From JAJDTR01 sp965220415 (GTDB taxonomy: Bacteria > Poribacteria > WGA-4E > JAJDTR01), in the NCBI GenBank assembly GCA_965220415.1, contig OZ244829.1:1-64000 (forward strand): a stretch of 64,000 nucleotides of DNA, in the 5' to 3' direction. Position numbers and translations under genes: made by a program. The stretch's first letter is position 1. Every line of letters begins with the position of its first letter. The notes below the pieces were generated by a model. The model saw only the letters and a list, made by a program, of their open reading frames with translations. It was not told where the DNA came from and ran no database searches. This document shows positions 35,982 to 45,461 of the stretch, piece after piece.

Positions 35982-36464
35982 ATGCTAGAAACGATGTTCG
36001 ATAAGATGCTAGAGGGCGTGAGTGTACCTACAAATTTCACTGAATTTCTGATCTGGCTATTCGATCTCGGTTTCGACGTTATCGGAGTGTTCGTCATCGT
36101 CTGGCTGCTCGTCTTTTTCATTCCGAGACGCGACACACTGTATCTAAATACGATGAAAGAGGATATGGAAGACAGACGTGAGACGATAAAGGTGTTGCAT
36201 CAGGAAGTAGAGTCGTCGCGAGATATCATGATCGGACACATGTCGGAACACAGCAAAACGCAGACGAAATTGCTAAGTGACTGTGTTACGCTCATGCAAA
36301 ACCTCGTTGAGAAAACTCAACAGCAAAATAACCAAACAAACGCGCTCTCAGGGCACATGACCAAACACGACACAACGCAGACTATGCTGCTGAAGGAGTG
36401 CGTTGACCTTATGGCTAATCTCGCTGCAAAGACGCAGAAAAAGTCTGAGACTGTTTCGCGTTAG
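35982..36464 (+). CDS. Small membrane-anchored coiled-coil protein, copy 1
   Basis: 160 residues. One hydrophobic helix (about residues 24-47: LIWLFDLGFDVIGVFVIVWLLVFF) is followed by IPRRD, then a long charged helix predicted to be a coiled coil in the cytoplasm. That helix contains two related units built around H(M)xxHxxxQTxLLxxCVxLMxNL, each with a conserved Cys (in DCVTLM and ECVDLM). GGGAGG lies 11 nt upstream of this ATG. A nearer ATG at 35976 would stop after three codons. It is a paralogue of the gene at 36902, and both lie between the two glnD copies, so a role with GlnD at the membrane is conceivable. I do not recognise the family. Confidence 0.7.
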   Translation: MLETMFDKMLEGVSVPTNFTEFLIWLFDLGFDVIGVFVIVWLLVFFIPRRDTLYLNTMKEDMEDRRETIKVLHQEVESSRDIMIGHMSEHSKTQTKLLSDCVTLMQNLVEKTQQQNNQTNALSGHMTKHDTTQTMLLKECVDLMANLAAKTQKKSETVSR

Positions 36465-36539
36465 AATCTGCACAGTAGTGGTTGTTTCCGTTAATTCGCC
36501 TCCGCGTCGAGTGCATCGGATACGGAATGCAACCTCTAA

Positions 36540-36608
36540 TGTAGGAGCGATCTCCAGGTCGCGATTTACTGTTGGCGTGTAAGATCTGGACTGAACTAAA
36601 CAATTACT
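36540..36608. repeat. Family B and family F fragments
   Basis: GTAGGAGCGATCTCC...GGTCGCGAT of family B (36541-36566) is followed by the right end of family F (GATCTGGACTGAACTAAAC, ~36582-36600). Confidence 0.55.
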
Positions 36609-36901
36609 CGTTATGTATTGACGAGACCTTTTTTGGTCTACAAAAATATCGGCGTTTAATGTTAGTTCACTAAGAATCTGACAGCATTTTGCCACCTACT
36701 CAACTAAGTTCACAGTCATGCCGCCGTCCTGATCGTCGCTGTCAAGTCTGGTATCCGTTCTAGCCTTCGGCGGGAAACTTGGTGGCTACTGCCTACAATC
36801 TGTAAATGGTCTTTATCTAATTCTCAGGATGAGTAGACCGACAGCAACTCATCCTATTCACTCATGATGTACTAAGAGCAAAGAAAGGCTTTGAAGGTCC
36901 A

Positions 36902-37375
36902 ATGGAGAGTACCGGTTTTCTTAAATTAGTATTCTGGTTCCTTGATTACGGATTCGACATAATCGGCGTGCTTGTGATCATCTGGCTACTCGTCTATTTC
37001 ATTCCGCGGCGAGATGCCCTCTATCTTGATACGATGAAAGAGGACATGGAGGACAGCCGTGAGACGATGAAGGTTTTGCATCGAGAAGTGGTGTCATCGC
37101 GCGTCCTGATGACCGAACGCATGACGGAACACAACAAGATGCAGACGCAACTGCTAAGTGATTGTGTTAAACTGATGGAAAATCTAGTTGCGCAAACCCA
37201 ACAGCAAGATGACCACGCACAGGAGTTTACCGAACACATGACCAATCACGACACAGCGCAAACCGTTCTGGTGAAGGAATGCGTGGACATCATCGCTAAC
37301 CTCACTGCAATGATTGGAGAGGAACCCGATGCGGCTGAGGGGCACAGACCGAACGGACTCACACAATCTAGCTAA
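36902..37375 (+). CDS. Small membrane-anchored coiled-coil protein, copy 2
   Basis: 157 residues, clearly paralogous to 35982-36464. It has the same single transmembrane helix (LVFWFLDYGFDIIGVLVIIW), the same IPRRDALYLDTMKEDMED junction and two HMTxHxxxQTxLxxxCV units with conserved Cys. Only the C-terminal tail differs. GAAGG lies about 7 nt before the ATG. The upstream 290 bp is also homologous between the copies (ACTAAGAATCTG, TACAATCTGTA, ACTCATGATGTA blocks), so gene and leader were duplicated as a unit. Function unknown. Confidence 0.7.
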   Translation: MESTGFLKLVFWFLDYGFDIIGVLVIIWLLVYFIPRRDALYLDTMKEDMEDSRETMKVLHREVVSSRVLMTERMTEHNKMQTQLLSDCVKLMENLVAQTQQQDDHAQEFTEHMTNHDTAQTVLVKECVDIIANLTAMIGEEPDAAEGHRPNGLTQSS

Positions 37376-37377
37376 CA

Positions 37378-37518
37378 CAAGTTGCTACTTATACATAGAA
37401 ACCGAGTTTTTGGTTCGCGTTCGCTAATAGGTAAATTAGTCTGATTTTCGCCATTCTCGTGTCTGCACGTTGGAAAAAACTCGGTTTCTCTCCCCTGTCG
37501 AAAAAAGGTGGCAACTTG
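37378..37518 (-). repeat. Family E miniature element, copy 2
   Basis: 141 bp with terminal inverted repeats CAAGTTGCTAC (37378-37388) and GTGGCAACTTG (37508-37518), one mismatch in 11. Internally it holds two inverted AAAACTCGG / CCGAGTTTTT blocks. Non-coding. Confidence 0.75.
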
Positions 37519-37845
37519 GTAATTAAGAACAAAGATAGTTCTCTCACTCCTCTACCTGACGTGTCAATATTAGTTGTGTGATGTTGTTTTGAATTCGACA
37601 TATGGCTAGAGCCCACTAGCCAGGGCGAACCATATATCAAGTCACACACGAGGTGCTCCGCGAATATTGACGACAGCAGTTAAAATCACCTGCTATCAGA
37701 ATGGAGTTCGCGTGAGTCTTAATCTAGCAGTTTATAGCCGGAAATTGGACGAGAACGCTGAATTGAGCGTTTTCATCCAGGTGCAGTGAGAAGTCACTGA
37801 CCGACGTACATTGAACCGCGTACAGTGAGAAATGGAGGTTGCCAG

Positions 37846-40539
37846 ATGCAGCAATCGGAAACCCAATCGCTCGTTGCACAACTCAAAGCGTTGTCGGTTG
37901 ATGGGCGGGACCGGATCGAAAAGTGCCACCGATTCGGGCTCGGCGGAATTGAAATCGTCGAAGAATACACGCGCCTTGCCGATAATGTGGTTCAACAAGT
38001 TTACGAGGATGGAATACGGCGCGAGATGCTGCCTGAAGATGCGCCGCTCGCCATTCTGGCTTTGGGAGGGTACGGTCGTGCAGAACTCAATCCGTATTCG
38101 GATATTGATGTGATGATAGTGTACGACGACTCCAAAATCTCAATCGGCGAATTGGAAACCTTCGCTAATCATCTTGTTTCTGTGCTATGGGATGTCGGCT
38201 ACGAGGTGGGACATAGTTGCAGATCTATAAAGGAGTGCATTCAGGCGACCTATGACGATTTTGTCTCGAAGACATCCATGATTGAGTCTCGTTACATTGT
38301 TGGCACCAAAGAAGTACATAAACAGTTGCTGCGGCAAATAGCGAAACACGTCTACAGACGACAGATTAAAAAATTTACCGAGCAGGCGATTGAGGAATGG
38401 AAAGAACGTCATACGTCGCACGGTTCAACCATCTATTTACAGGAACCGGATATAAAAGAGAGCGTTGGAGGACTAAGAGATTTTCACACTGCTATATGGA
38501 TCACCGCCGTCAAGTACGGGATTAAAGATCTCCATCTTCTGTCCAAACGCAACATTATCTCTTCAAGTGTCGCTGAGGCAAGTAGGGCGTCGCTAGATTT
38601 CTTATGGTGGCTACGTAATGAATTGCATTACGTAACGAAGCGAAAAACCGACAAGCTCATTTTTGAAGTACAGCAGACTATCGCCAAGAATCTTGGGTAC
38701 TCCGACGAAGGGAGTATCTTGGCGGAGGAAGCGATGATGAGAGATTACTATCTGCGCGCCGAACATCTGTCGGAATTCACCAGCCTTATCATCGACCTCG
38801 CGAGAGACAAAGAGTGGACCGGCAGTCGAGTAATCAAGCTCATGCGCTCTATTAAACTCTCTGATGGTTTTTCGGTCACTGATAGGGAAATCTCCTTCCA
38901 GACAGGGCAGTCAGACTTCTCGACGTATCCGACGCGAATAATGAGGTTGTTTGTGCACACACAAGAACTTGGCTATAGCATCAGCAGCAAGGTGAAACAT
39001 GTAGTCATCGCCAATCTCCATCTGATTGATGACGAGTTTCAAAACACTCGCGCAAATGCCGAGGCATTTCTCTCCATTCTAGGAAATTCAATCCGAGTTG
39101 CCGAAACGCTTCGAGAGATGCACCGCTTGGAAGTGCTAGATTGCTATCTGCCCGAATTTAGTAAAATTCGATCTCTCGTCCGTTACGATCGGCCGCATCA
39201 ATATACTGTTGATGAGCATACGATGTACGCAATCGAGAACTTGGAAGAGCAAACGTTGGCAGAGGTAAAAGATGGACAAGTATTCATTGAGATGCTAAAT
39301 TCGCTAGAAAAACCTGAATTATTACGTCTCGCGGTACTGTATCACGACGTGGGAAAAGGAATTGAGGGTCCCGGCGACCATGACCAACGAAGCGTTGAAG
39401 CAGCAAAGACCATGTTGGATCGTCTATCACTCTCGAAGGAAGACCGGGAAATCGTGCTGTTCCTGATTTCCAAACACCTTGATATGTCCCATACGGCGCA
39501 ACATCGAGATTTGGACGATCCAAAGACAATCGAACAATTCGCAAGACTGGTTGGAAACGAAGAAAACGCCAAGATGCTTTACTTGATGACATTCGCGGAC
39601 ATCCGCGCCGTTAGTACAAACATCTGGACGGAATGGAGCGCAACATTATTGCGTTCCTTGTACGAAAGGACCATCAAATTCTTGCGCGGTGAAACCTATC
39701 GGATAGAATTGGACAACTTACACGCCCAGGTCAGCGACCTAATCGGGGAAACCGTTGGGGACGTCGCAATCCAGCAGCATTTTAGCGCAATGTCAGATCA
39801 GCAGTTGGTAGGCAATTCCCCGGCGTTCATCTGCAAACAAATCGAATTGGTCGATCAACTTGGAGATAAACCCATCGCGGTCGCCTGTTTCCAAGATTCC
39901 CAATTTCATACACAGATTGGAATCTGTACGCGAGATAATCGCGGTGCCTTCCGTAAAATCACAGGCGTGATTGCCGCAGAAAAAGCCAATGTTTTGAGTG
40001 CAGACATAGAGACACGCGACGACGGAATTGTAATTGACACCATAAGTTTATCAGATGAAACCACCCGGCGCGGTTTGGGCGCTGACCATCGCGATCGAGT
40101 TATTCATGCTCTAAACAGCATTTGGGAAAACGGCACCGACTTTGACTCTGTTCTGAAGCAGCAGGAGGAAGCGAGTTCATCGGCCAGGGGTAGACGCAGC
40201 CTACCTCTTGAGGTGGTAGTCGATAATGACGGATCGGAGTTGGCAACCATCGTCGATATCCGATCCCAAAATCGAATTGGTCTGCTTCACTCCATCGCAA
40301 ATGTGTTCCATGATTTGAAGATCGATGTCCGTATTGCCAAAATCACCACGGAGGGCTTTACGGCGATGGATTCATTCTATGCCGCTGAATCGGATGAGAG
40401 AAGAGCTGCGAAGACAAACCCCATTGAAGAAATCAAAAATACCTTCTATGTTACAGAGGAGGGCGGCGCCAAGGTTACAAATCCAAACCGCATTGAAGGA
40501 ATCCAAACTGCGTTGACGAATTGCCTAGGCGCTGAGTAG
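37846..40539 (+). CDS. glnD: GlnD-like PII uridylyltransferase/uridylyl-removing enzyme, copy 2
   Basis: About 897 residues from the ATG at 37846, chosen because GGAGG lies 9 nt upstream; an earlier in-frame start has none. Domain order and key residues match copy 1 position for position: GGYGR from 74, the DID pair, H500-D501 in YHDVGKGIEGPGDHD, then two ACT domains. The last ACT domain carries ~30 extra residues that look like an internal duplication: FYAAESDERR...IEEIK is followed by FYVTEEGGAK...IEGIQ. Copy 1 has only one such unit. Both copies look functional. Separate PII proteins, separate signals, or a changed role for one copy are possible. Confidence 0.9.
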   Translation: MQQSETQSLVAQLKALSVDGRDRIEKCHRFGLGGIEIVEEYTRLADNVVQQVYEDGIRREMLPEDAPLAILALGGYGRAELNPYSDIDVMIVYDDSKISIGELETFANHLVSVLWDVGYEVGHSCRSIKECIQATYDDFVSKTSMIESRYIVGTKEVHKQLLRQIAKHVYRRQIKKFTEQAIEEWKERHTSHGSTIYLQEPDIKESVGGLRDFHTAIWITAVKYGIKDLHLLSKRNIISSSVAEASRASLDFLWWLRNELHYVTKRKTDKLIFEVQQTIAKNLGYSDEGSILAEEAMMRDYYLRAEHLSEFTSLIIDLARDKEWTGSRVIKLMRSIKLSDGFSVTDREISFQTGQSDFSTYPTRIMRLFVHTQELGYSISSKVKHVVIANLHLIDDEFQNTRANAEAFLSILGNSIRVAETLREMHRLEVLDCYLPEFSKIRSLVRYDRPHQYTVDEHTMYAIENLEEQTLAEVKDGQVFIEMLNSLEKPELLRLAVLYHDVGKGIEGPGDHDQRSVEAAKTMLDRLSLSKEDREIVLFLISKHLDMSHTAQHRDLDDPKTIEQFARLVGNEENAKMLYLMTFADIRAVSTNIWTEWSATLLRSLYERTIKFLRGETYRIELDNLHAQVSDLIGETVGDVAIQQHFSAMSDQQLVGNSPAFICKQIELVDQLGDKPIAVACFQDSQFHTQIGICTRDNRGAFRKITGVIAAEKANVLSADIETRDDGIVIDTISLSDETTRRGLGADHRDRVIHALNSIWENGTDFDSVLKQQEEASSSARGRRSLPLEVVVDNDGSELATIVDIRSQNRIGLLHSIANVFHDLKIDVRIAKITTEGFTAMDSFYAAESDERRAAKTNPIEEIKNTFYVTEEGGAKVTNPNRIEGIQTALTNCLGAE

Positions 40540-40575
40540 CAGCTTAGTTGACGTGCCGCACATGCTATACGATTG

Positions 40576-41682
40576 TCATATACTTCGGTTGATTTTCAAT
40601 ACATTGGCATCTTCGGATCGCCACGTTAGATAGACGCTGTCGCCGATCTGCCAACGGTTTTCCTTCCCGCCGCCGGGATTCTGCTGGTGGATAATAATTG
40701 ACCTTCCGCCAAATGCCTCCGCGGTATACTGCGTTCCTGTGCCTAGGTACATCTCGCCACGGATAGTCCCCTTTATCCAATTAAGAGAATCTTCTGTGGT
40801 TTGAGTCGTCATGCGGATATGTTCAGGGCGAATTGCCACCGTGACGGCTTCACCTTCTTGCAAATCTTGGCTGTTTCTACCGAAGAATTCAACCGCGGCG
40901 CAATTGCGCAATTGCACCCTTGCCCTTTCCCCTTCAACGGCAATCAGCTTTCCGTCAAAGAAATTTGATGTCCCGGTAAAATCTGCGACAAACCGGCTAT
41001 TTGGTTCATCGTAGATTTCAGCCGCACTTCCAACTTGGCACACCACGCCTTCGTTCATAATAGCGATGCGGTCGGACAATGCAAAGGCTTCGCCTTGGTC
41101 GTGAGTAACGTACACGAAAGTAATCCCCACTTCGCGCTGCAACTCCTTAAGCTCCAATTGCATCTGTTTCCGCAACTTTAAATCGAGAGCGGCCAAAGGC
41201 TCGTCCAACAACAGGATTGATGGACGATTGATGAGCGCACGCGCCAGCGCCACGCGTTGCATCTCGCCGCCGGAAAGTTCACCAGGCTTTCGATTTCCAT
41301 ATCCCGGCAAGCGCACCAGTTCCAGAAATTCGTCGACTTGTGCTCCTATCTGACTCTTGGGGACGTTTCTCATCTGTAATCCGAACCCTATATTTTGCGA
41401 CACAGTCTTGTGCGGAAACAGCGCATAATTCTGAAATACCGTGTTGACATCCAATTGGTATGGCGGCGTGCGTCCGATGGCTGTGTCGTTGATAAAAATC
41501 GCCCCGGACGTGGGATGATCGAACCCGCCAATCATCCGTAGTGTCGTCGTTTTACCACAGCCGCTTGGCCCAAGTAACGAGAAGAATTCACCGCCGCTGA
41601 TGTCAAGCGAAATGTCATTAACGGCAACGGTGTCGCCGAAGTATTTTGTAACATTCTTGAGAGTGACGTTCCCTTTTGACAT
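40576..41682 (-). CDS. ABC transporter ATP-binding protein, PotA-like
   Basis: 368 residues from the ATG at 41682. The frame runs further upstream but only through family B repeat sequence, so that part is not coding. Walker A is GPSGCGKTT, Q-loop VFQNYALFPH, signature LSGGEMQRVALARAL, Walker B ILLLDEP and switch His in YVTHDQGEA. The C-terminal TOBE-type domain (~250-368; VTVAIRPEHIRM) places it with spermidine/putrescine, iron(III) or 2-aminoethylphosphonate importers. No permease or binding-protein gene is beside it, so its partners lie elsewhere. It converges on glnD copy 2. Confidence 0.9.
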   Translation of the reverse strand: MSKGNVTLKNVTKYFGDTVAVNDISLDISGGEFFSLLGPSGCGKTTTLRMIGGFDHPTSGAIFINDTAIGRTPPYQLDVNTVFQNYALFPHKTVSQNIGFGLQMRNVPKSQIGAQVDEFLELVRLPGYGNRKPGELSGGEMQRVALARALINRPSILLLDEPLAALDLKLRKQMQLELKELQREVGITFVYVTHDQGEAFALSDRIAIMNEGVVCQVGSAAEIYDEPNSRFVADFTGTSNFFDGKLIAVEGERARVQLRNCAAVEFFGRNSQDLQEGEAVTVAIRPEHIRMTTQTTEDSLNWIKGTIRGEMYLGTGTQYTAEAFGGRSIIIHQQNPGGGKENRWQIGDSVYLTWRSEDANVLKINRSI

Positions 41683-41720
41683 TGTTCCAAGTTGCGGGAC
41701 AACTAATATTCTAGCTGTTT

Positions 41721-41885
41721 CTATACTCCGCGCTGTCAGAAATTGCGTCTTCTGTAGGATCAAACGAGCGGATAGCGAGTGCGATAGAGATCCCGCGATC
41801 TCCGAATCGCAACCTAATTAAATCTTGGTAGCCCCAGAGGGGATCAAGCGAATGAATAATGTGCGCGATAAAGATCCCACAGGTG
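41721..41885. repeat. Family B end plus two family C units
   Basis: CGCGCTGTCAGAAATTGCG..GTAGGA (B) runs straight into a C unit (GATCAAACGAGCGGATAGCG) and then CGATCTCCGAATCGCAACC (B remainder), as at 13879: a C unit sits inside a B element. A second C unit begins near 41838. Confidence 0.6.
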
Positions 41886-42050
41886 GAAACTGCGGACGTT
41901 ACCCCATTCAATATTCGTTCGCTTGGTGCTGTCTCTACAAATCGGCAAAGCAAGCCTTAAATCTTGAAAAGCGCAATTTTTGACAGCGCACGGTATAGAT
42001 AGGATTTGAATGTGGTGAGTCCGATCTTTTCGTGATATAATGGCGGCGTC

Positions 42051-42276
42051 TTAGCTCGACTTTGTACATTTGAGCGATACAACAAATGGTGTCGCTCAAA
42101 CGCTGAAGAACACCGGGGGAGATTTTAGCCATCTGGCCTATTTGGTAGACCATTGAAAAAGTCTCAGCGATTTCTAGTGCCATCGCAGCGGGGCAAGATG
42201 CACCGCCTACGGGGTTGGTTTTGCGCGGCTTTCCGTACGATCTAATCGTTGTACTTTTGTACAAAGTCGAGCTTAG
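42051..42276. repeat. Family H miniature element with terminal inverted repeats
   Basis: AGCTCGACTTTGTACA (42053-42068) and TGTACAAAGTCGAGCT (42259-42274) are perfect 16-bp inverted repeats. An inner hairpin TTTGAGCGATAC/GTGTCGCTCAAA lies near the left end. A fragment (TTAGTTCGACTTTGTACATT) occurs at ~51253. No coding capacity. Confidence 0.7.
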
Positions 42277-42405
42277 AGCCTGTTTGAAAAATACATTTGT
42301 AGGGTGCGCACTGCGCACCAGCCTTTAAAAGCACCAACGGGGCGATAGGTAATAACACTCCAAACCTCCAAAAATGATTTTCCATTGACTTTTCAAACAA
42401 GTTCT
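42276..42405. repeat. Family D miniature element, copy 1
   Basis: GAGCCTGTTTGAAAA at the left and TTTTCAAACAAGTTC at the right form imperfect terminal inverted repeats. The interior carries the GGTGCGCACTGCGCACC palindrome. It abuts family H. Another D element, nested in family E, lies at 56628-56819. The rest of the gap to 42622 shows no gene. Confidence 0.65.
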
Positions 42406-42622
42406 AATTGAAGAATCCATAGTACACTATTTTATCAGTGATTGAGTATTTGTTCAATCCGATTATCAGCCCCCGATCGTGAGGATGTATTCACACGAAT
42501 CAACCCGTTCGACTATGGCGGCTCTGTAACCTTTTAGCCGCTCTGCTTTGCTAAACTTCTCAAAAAACCGTGCCAGTTTTCTATGCAAATCCTAACCGAA
42601 TTTTCGAAGGAGATAGATCCTA

Positions 42623-43639
42623 ATGCCTGAACAAAACCGACAATTCATCTTTGCCTCAAGGCCGGTCGGTTATCCAAAAGAATCCGATTTCAACATTGTG
42701 TCTTCGCCCATTCCCGCACCGGGAGAGGGAGAGGTCCTGATACACACCTGCTACATTTCCGTTGACCCTTATATGCGCGGACGAATGAGAAAAGCAAAAT
42801 CCTATGCCGCCTCACTGGAGATTGGCGATGTCGTGCTCGGCGGCACCGTCGGGCAGATCGCCGAGTCAAAGCATCCCGACTTTCAAGAGGGTGATATTGT
42901 CAAGGCGTACCTAGGCTGGCAGGAGTACGGAATAGCAGGCGGGGAGGCTATTCAGAAGGTAGATCCCTCACTCGCGCCGATATCAACAGCGCTTGGGGTG
43001 CTCGGTATGCCGGGACTGACGGCGTATTTCGGTCTGCTTGAAACAGGACAACTAAAAGATGGCGAGCATGTGCTTGTCTCGGGAGCGGCAGGGGCTGTCG
43101 GTTCAACTGCGGGCCAAATCGCAAAGATTAAAGGTTGTCGTGTAATCGGTGTCGCCGGTACCGACGAAAAAGTCAACCATGTCGTAAACGACCTCGGTTT
43201 CGACGACGCATTCAACTACAATTCAGTCACGGATTATGACACAAAGTTGCAGGAGGCCTGTCCGGATGGAATCGATGTCTATTTTGACAACACCGGAGGC
43301 CCTGTTACCGATGCGGTCTTTCTAAATATCAACGTGAGAGGACGTATGGCAATTTGCGGCCAGATTTCCCAGTATAACCTGCAAGAGCCCGACCTGGGCC
43401 CGAGGCTCCTCTGGCAACTGATTGCCAAGCGTGCCCGGGTGGAAGGACTGTTGGTCGGCGATTTTGCGGATCGACACGAAGATGGCCTCCACCAAATGGC
43501 GGCATGGGTTCAAGATGGTAAGCTAAAATATAGGGAGACTATCACTGAAGGATTTGAAAACGCGGCAGAGGCATTTATCAGCATGTTGAAAGGCGGCAAC
43601 ATCGGTAAGCAACTAGTCAAGGTGTCCGAACCGGAATAA
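42623..43639 (+). CDS. NADP-dependent medium-chain oxidoreductase (zinc-independent, CurA/leukotriene B4 dehydrogenase-like)
   Basis: 338 residues. GAAGGAG lies about 10 nt before the ATG. The N-terminus (FIFASRPVGYPKESDF) and ISVDPYMRGRM are diagnostic for the prostaglandin reductase/CurA branch of the medium-chain dehydrogenase superfamily. The NADPH loop is SGAAGAVGSTAGQIAK, and DVYFDNTGGPVTDAV follows. Catalytic and structural zinc ligands are absent, as expected. Members reduce the C=C bond of alpha,beta-unsaturated carbonyls in the cytoplasm. It is a single gene with no functional neighbours. Confidence 0.92.
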   Translation: MPEQNRQFIFASRPVGYPKESDFNIVSSPIPAPGEGEVLIHTCYISVDPYMRGRMRKAKSYAASLEIGDVVLGGTVGQIAESKHPDFQEGDIVKAYLGWQEYGIAGGEAIQKVDPSLAPISTALGVLGMPGLTAYFGLLETGQLKDGEHVLVSGAAGAVGSTAGQIAKIKGCRVIGVAGTDEKVNHVVNDLGFDDAFNYNSVTDYDTKLQEACPDGIDVYFDNTGGPVTDAVFLNINVRGRMAICGQISQYNLQEPDLGPRLLWQLIAKRARVEGLLVGDFADRHEDGLHQMAAWVQDGKLKYRETITEGFENAAEAFISMLKGGNIGKQLVKVSEPE

Positions 43640-44306
43640 GTTGTGATATCTTAATCTTGTGGAAAAGACGATGCACCGATGAATAATTCTCCCGGCACTC
43701 GAAGACCAGTAATCCATTCCCGCTAGGAAAATTCAGACGAAAACTGAGACATGCACGAAAAACGTCCGAATAGAGACTGAACCAACTCGCTGGGAAAATT
43801 CGTGATGAAGCGCGGCACGACACGTGTTCCCCTTGTCTGCCTAACAAATCTTGCCTTCATCAGGCTTGCATCCGAAGTAGATGGGCTACCCGTAACGAGT
43901 CGCGAGTTTCTCTGGAGGAACAACAAGAAGGTAAGAGACGCATTGTATTGGATGCGACGCTGTACGGATGATGTTGTACGAACCAGACACAGTTAGTCTC
44001 CTAGACATTGAGTCGGCTCGACAGAAAGTCGAACTCCAACTGCTCGAAAAATCCAAATCCTACGTGTTGGGAAATGTTCTTGGCTCTGCTCTAGGAATTT
44101 GGCACATCCTCCGCTCCATGGGGGAGGGCTAGAGCGAGAAACTCACCTCTCCCGAAAACAAATCTATTGCCTGTCGATGAAGGATTTTCGATGGAATTAA
44201 TGCGTATCTCCTTCTGACTGTAGGTGGTTACATTGCGGCATCTATCTTAATCACGTGGCAGCATTTTCAGTTTATAGGCCCAGCCATCAGATTAGGAAAC
44301 AATCCC
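43640..44306 (+). other. Intergenic stretch with one possible tiny gene (43968-44132)
   Basis: Most of this 667-bp gap shows nothing recognisable. A 54-codon frame from ATG 43968 to TAG 44132 has a plausible composition (SLLDIESARQKVELQLLEKS, then a short hydrophobic end) but no Shine-Dalgarno and no known family, so I do not call it a gene. Confidence 0.25.
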
Positions 44307-45461
44307 ATGTTGAAACCTGAGTCTATCCCCGCCGCTCTGTCAACCGGTCCCAAACACCACTTCTTCGGTTACTACGGAATCAACCCGTGGAACCGTTCCA
44401 TGCAATACCACCTCGCCCTTGAGACCGATTTTCATGAGCATCGTCCCAGTTTAAACGACATCGCGTCAGTTGGTCTCGTTGATCGAAAAACTAACACCTT
44501 TACAAAGTACGCCGAGACCTCCGCTTTCAACCTGCAACAGGGCAGCATGATGCACTGGATTGATGTCGGTTTCGGCGAGGAGTTCACGTTCAACGATTGG
44601 GAAAACGAAAAACTCGTCTCTCGCGCAGTTCACCTTGAAACAGGAGACCTCCGCACAATCGAAGGAGCAATTGCCGCCGCCTCCCCGATCGAACCTTTAG
44701 CCATCGGTCTGAATTTCGCGAGGATGGCACACTGCCGGGCAGTCGTCGGGTACGCAAACGACTCGGTCGCACTAAATCTTGACCCTACTCCCAATGATGA
44801 TGGTCTCTTTCTACTAAACCTCCAAAGCGGCGAATCGCGGCTTGTCATCTCCATAGCCGAAGTTTGCGCTAGGAGTAACGACAAACAGTGTGCAAGCAAA
44901 CGCACATGGTTCAACCACGTTCTGTTCAATACGGACGGATCACGTGTCCTCTTCTTCTGTCGCTATAAGGATGATGAGGGAATGCACACGTCTCTTTGGA
45001 CGGTCAATCCTGACGGCACTAACCTCGAATGCCAAATCCCGTTTGGCAACCGCATCTCCCATTTCGCTTGGCGTGATCCGCGCCGAATTCTCATCTCTTC
45101 CGATTGTTTCGGGGAGATGCAATTTTTGGAATTTACCGACCGCCAACGCGATTTCGCCTCCTTCGGCGCAGGTCAGTTGCCTCGCGACGGGCACGCGTGT
45201 TACTCTCCCGACAGTAACTGGCTGGTGTGCGACACTTATCCTCAAGGATCGGAACGGCTCGCTGCGTTGATGCTTTACAATGTCAACCACAAGAGAATCA
45301 TCTATATTGGTCGGTATTATTCGGAAAAACGGTTCACGGGTGACGTTCGTTGTGACCTTCATCCGCGGTGGTCATCCGACGGCCGGTTCATTACCTTTGA
45401 TTCAGTCCACGAGGGAACGCGACAGATATACCTCGTAGACGTAACAAAGTTTGTCCATTGA
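44307..45461 (+). CDS. Beta-propeller (TolB/PD40-like) protein of unknown role
   Basis: 384 residues, no signal peptide, no membrane helix. Repeated blade-like segments resemble the oligogalacturonate-lyase/TolB-type WD40-like propeller: HVLFNTDGSRVLFFCRY, LWTVNPDGTNL, ACYSPDSNWLVCDTYP and HPRWSSDGRFITFDS, ending in RQIYLVDV. The N-terminal motif KHHFFGYYGINPWNRS recurs in cytoplasmic propellers of this type. His residues in the blades (HFAW, HACYS, HPRWS) could hold a metal as in oligogalacturonate lyase, but substrate and activity are not established. It is a single gene. Confidence 0.7.
   Translation: MLKPESIPAALSTGPKHHFFGYYGINPWNRSMQYHLALETDFHEHRPSLNDIASVGLVDRKTNTFTKYAETSAFNLQQGSMMHWIDVGFGEEFTFNDWENEKLVSRAVHLETGDLRTIEGAIAAASPIEPLAIGLNFARMAHCRAVVGYANDSVALNLDPTPNDDGLFLLNLQSGESRLVISIAEVCARSNDKQCASKRTWFNHVLFNTDGSRVLFFCRYKDDEGMHTSLWTVNPDGTNLECQIPFGNRISHFAWRDPRRILISSDCFGEMQFLEFTDRQRDFASFGAGQLPRDGHACYSPDSNWLVCDTYPQGSERLAALMLYNVNHKRIIYIGRYYSEKRFTGDVRCDLHPRWSSDGRFITFDSVHEGTRQIYLVDVTKFVH

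Noticed and set aside
37825..37845. Earlier start for the second glnD
   Set aside because: The GGAGG for the ATG at 37846 would lie inside the coding region, and the extra residues have no match in the first copy.
41683..41763. N-terminal extension of the PotA-like ATPase
   Set aside because: That frame translates family B repeat sequence and has no family similarity.
43723..43996. Small frames on both strands in 43.7-44.0 kb
   Set aside because: No ribosome site, no recognisable family, and overlapping opposite-strand frames of similar length indicate chance.
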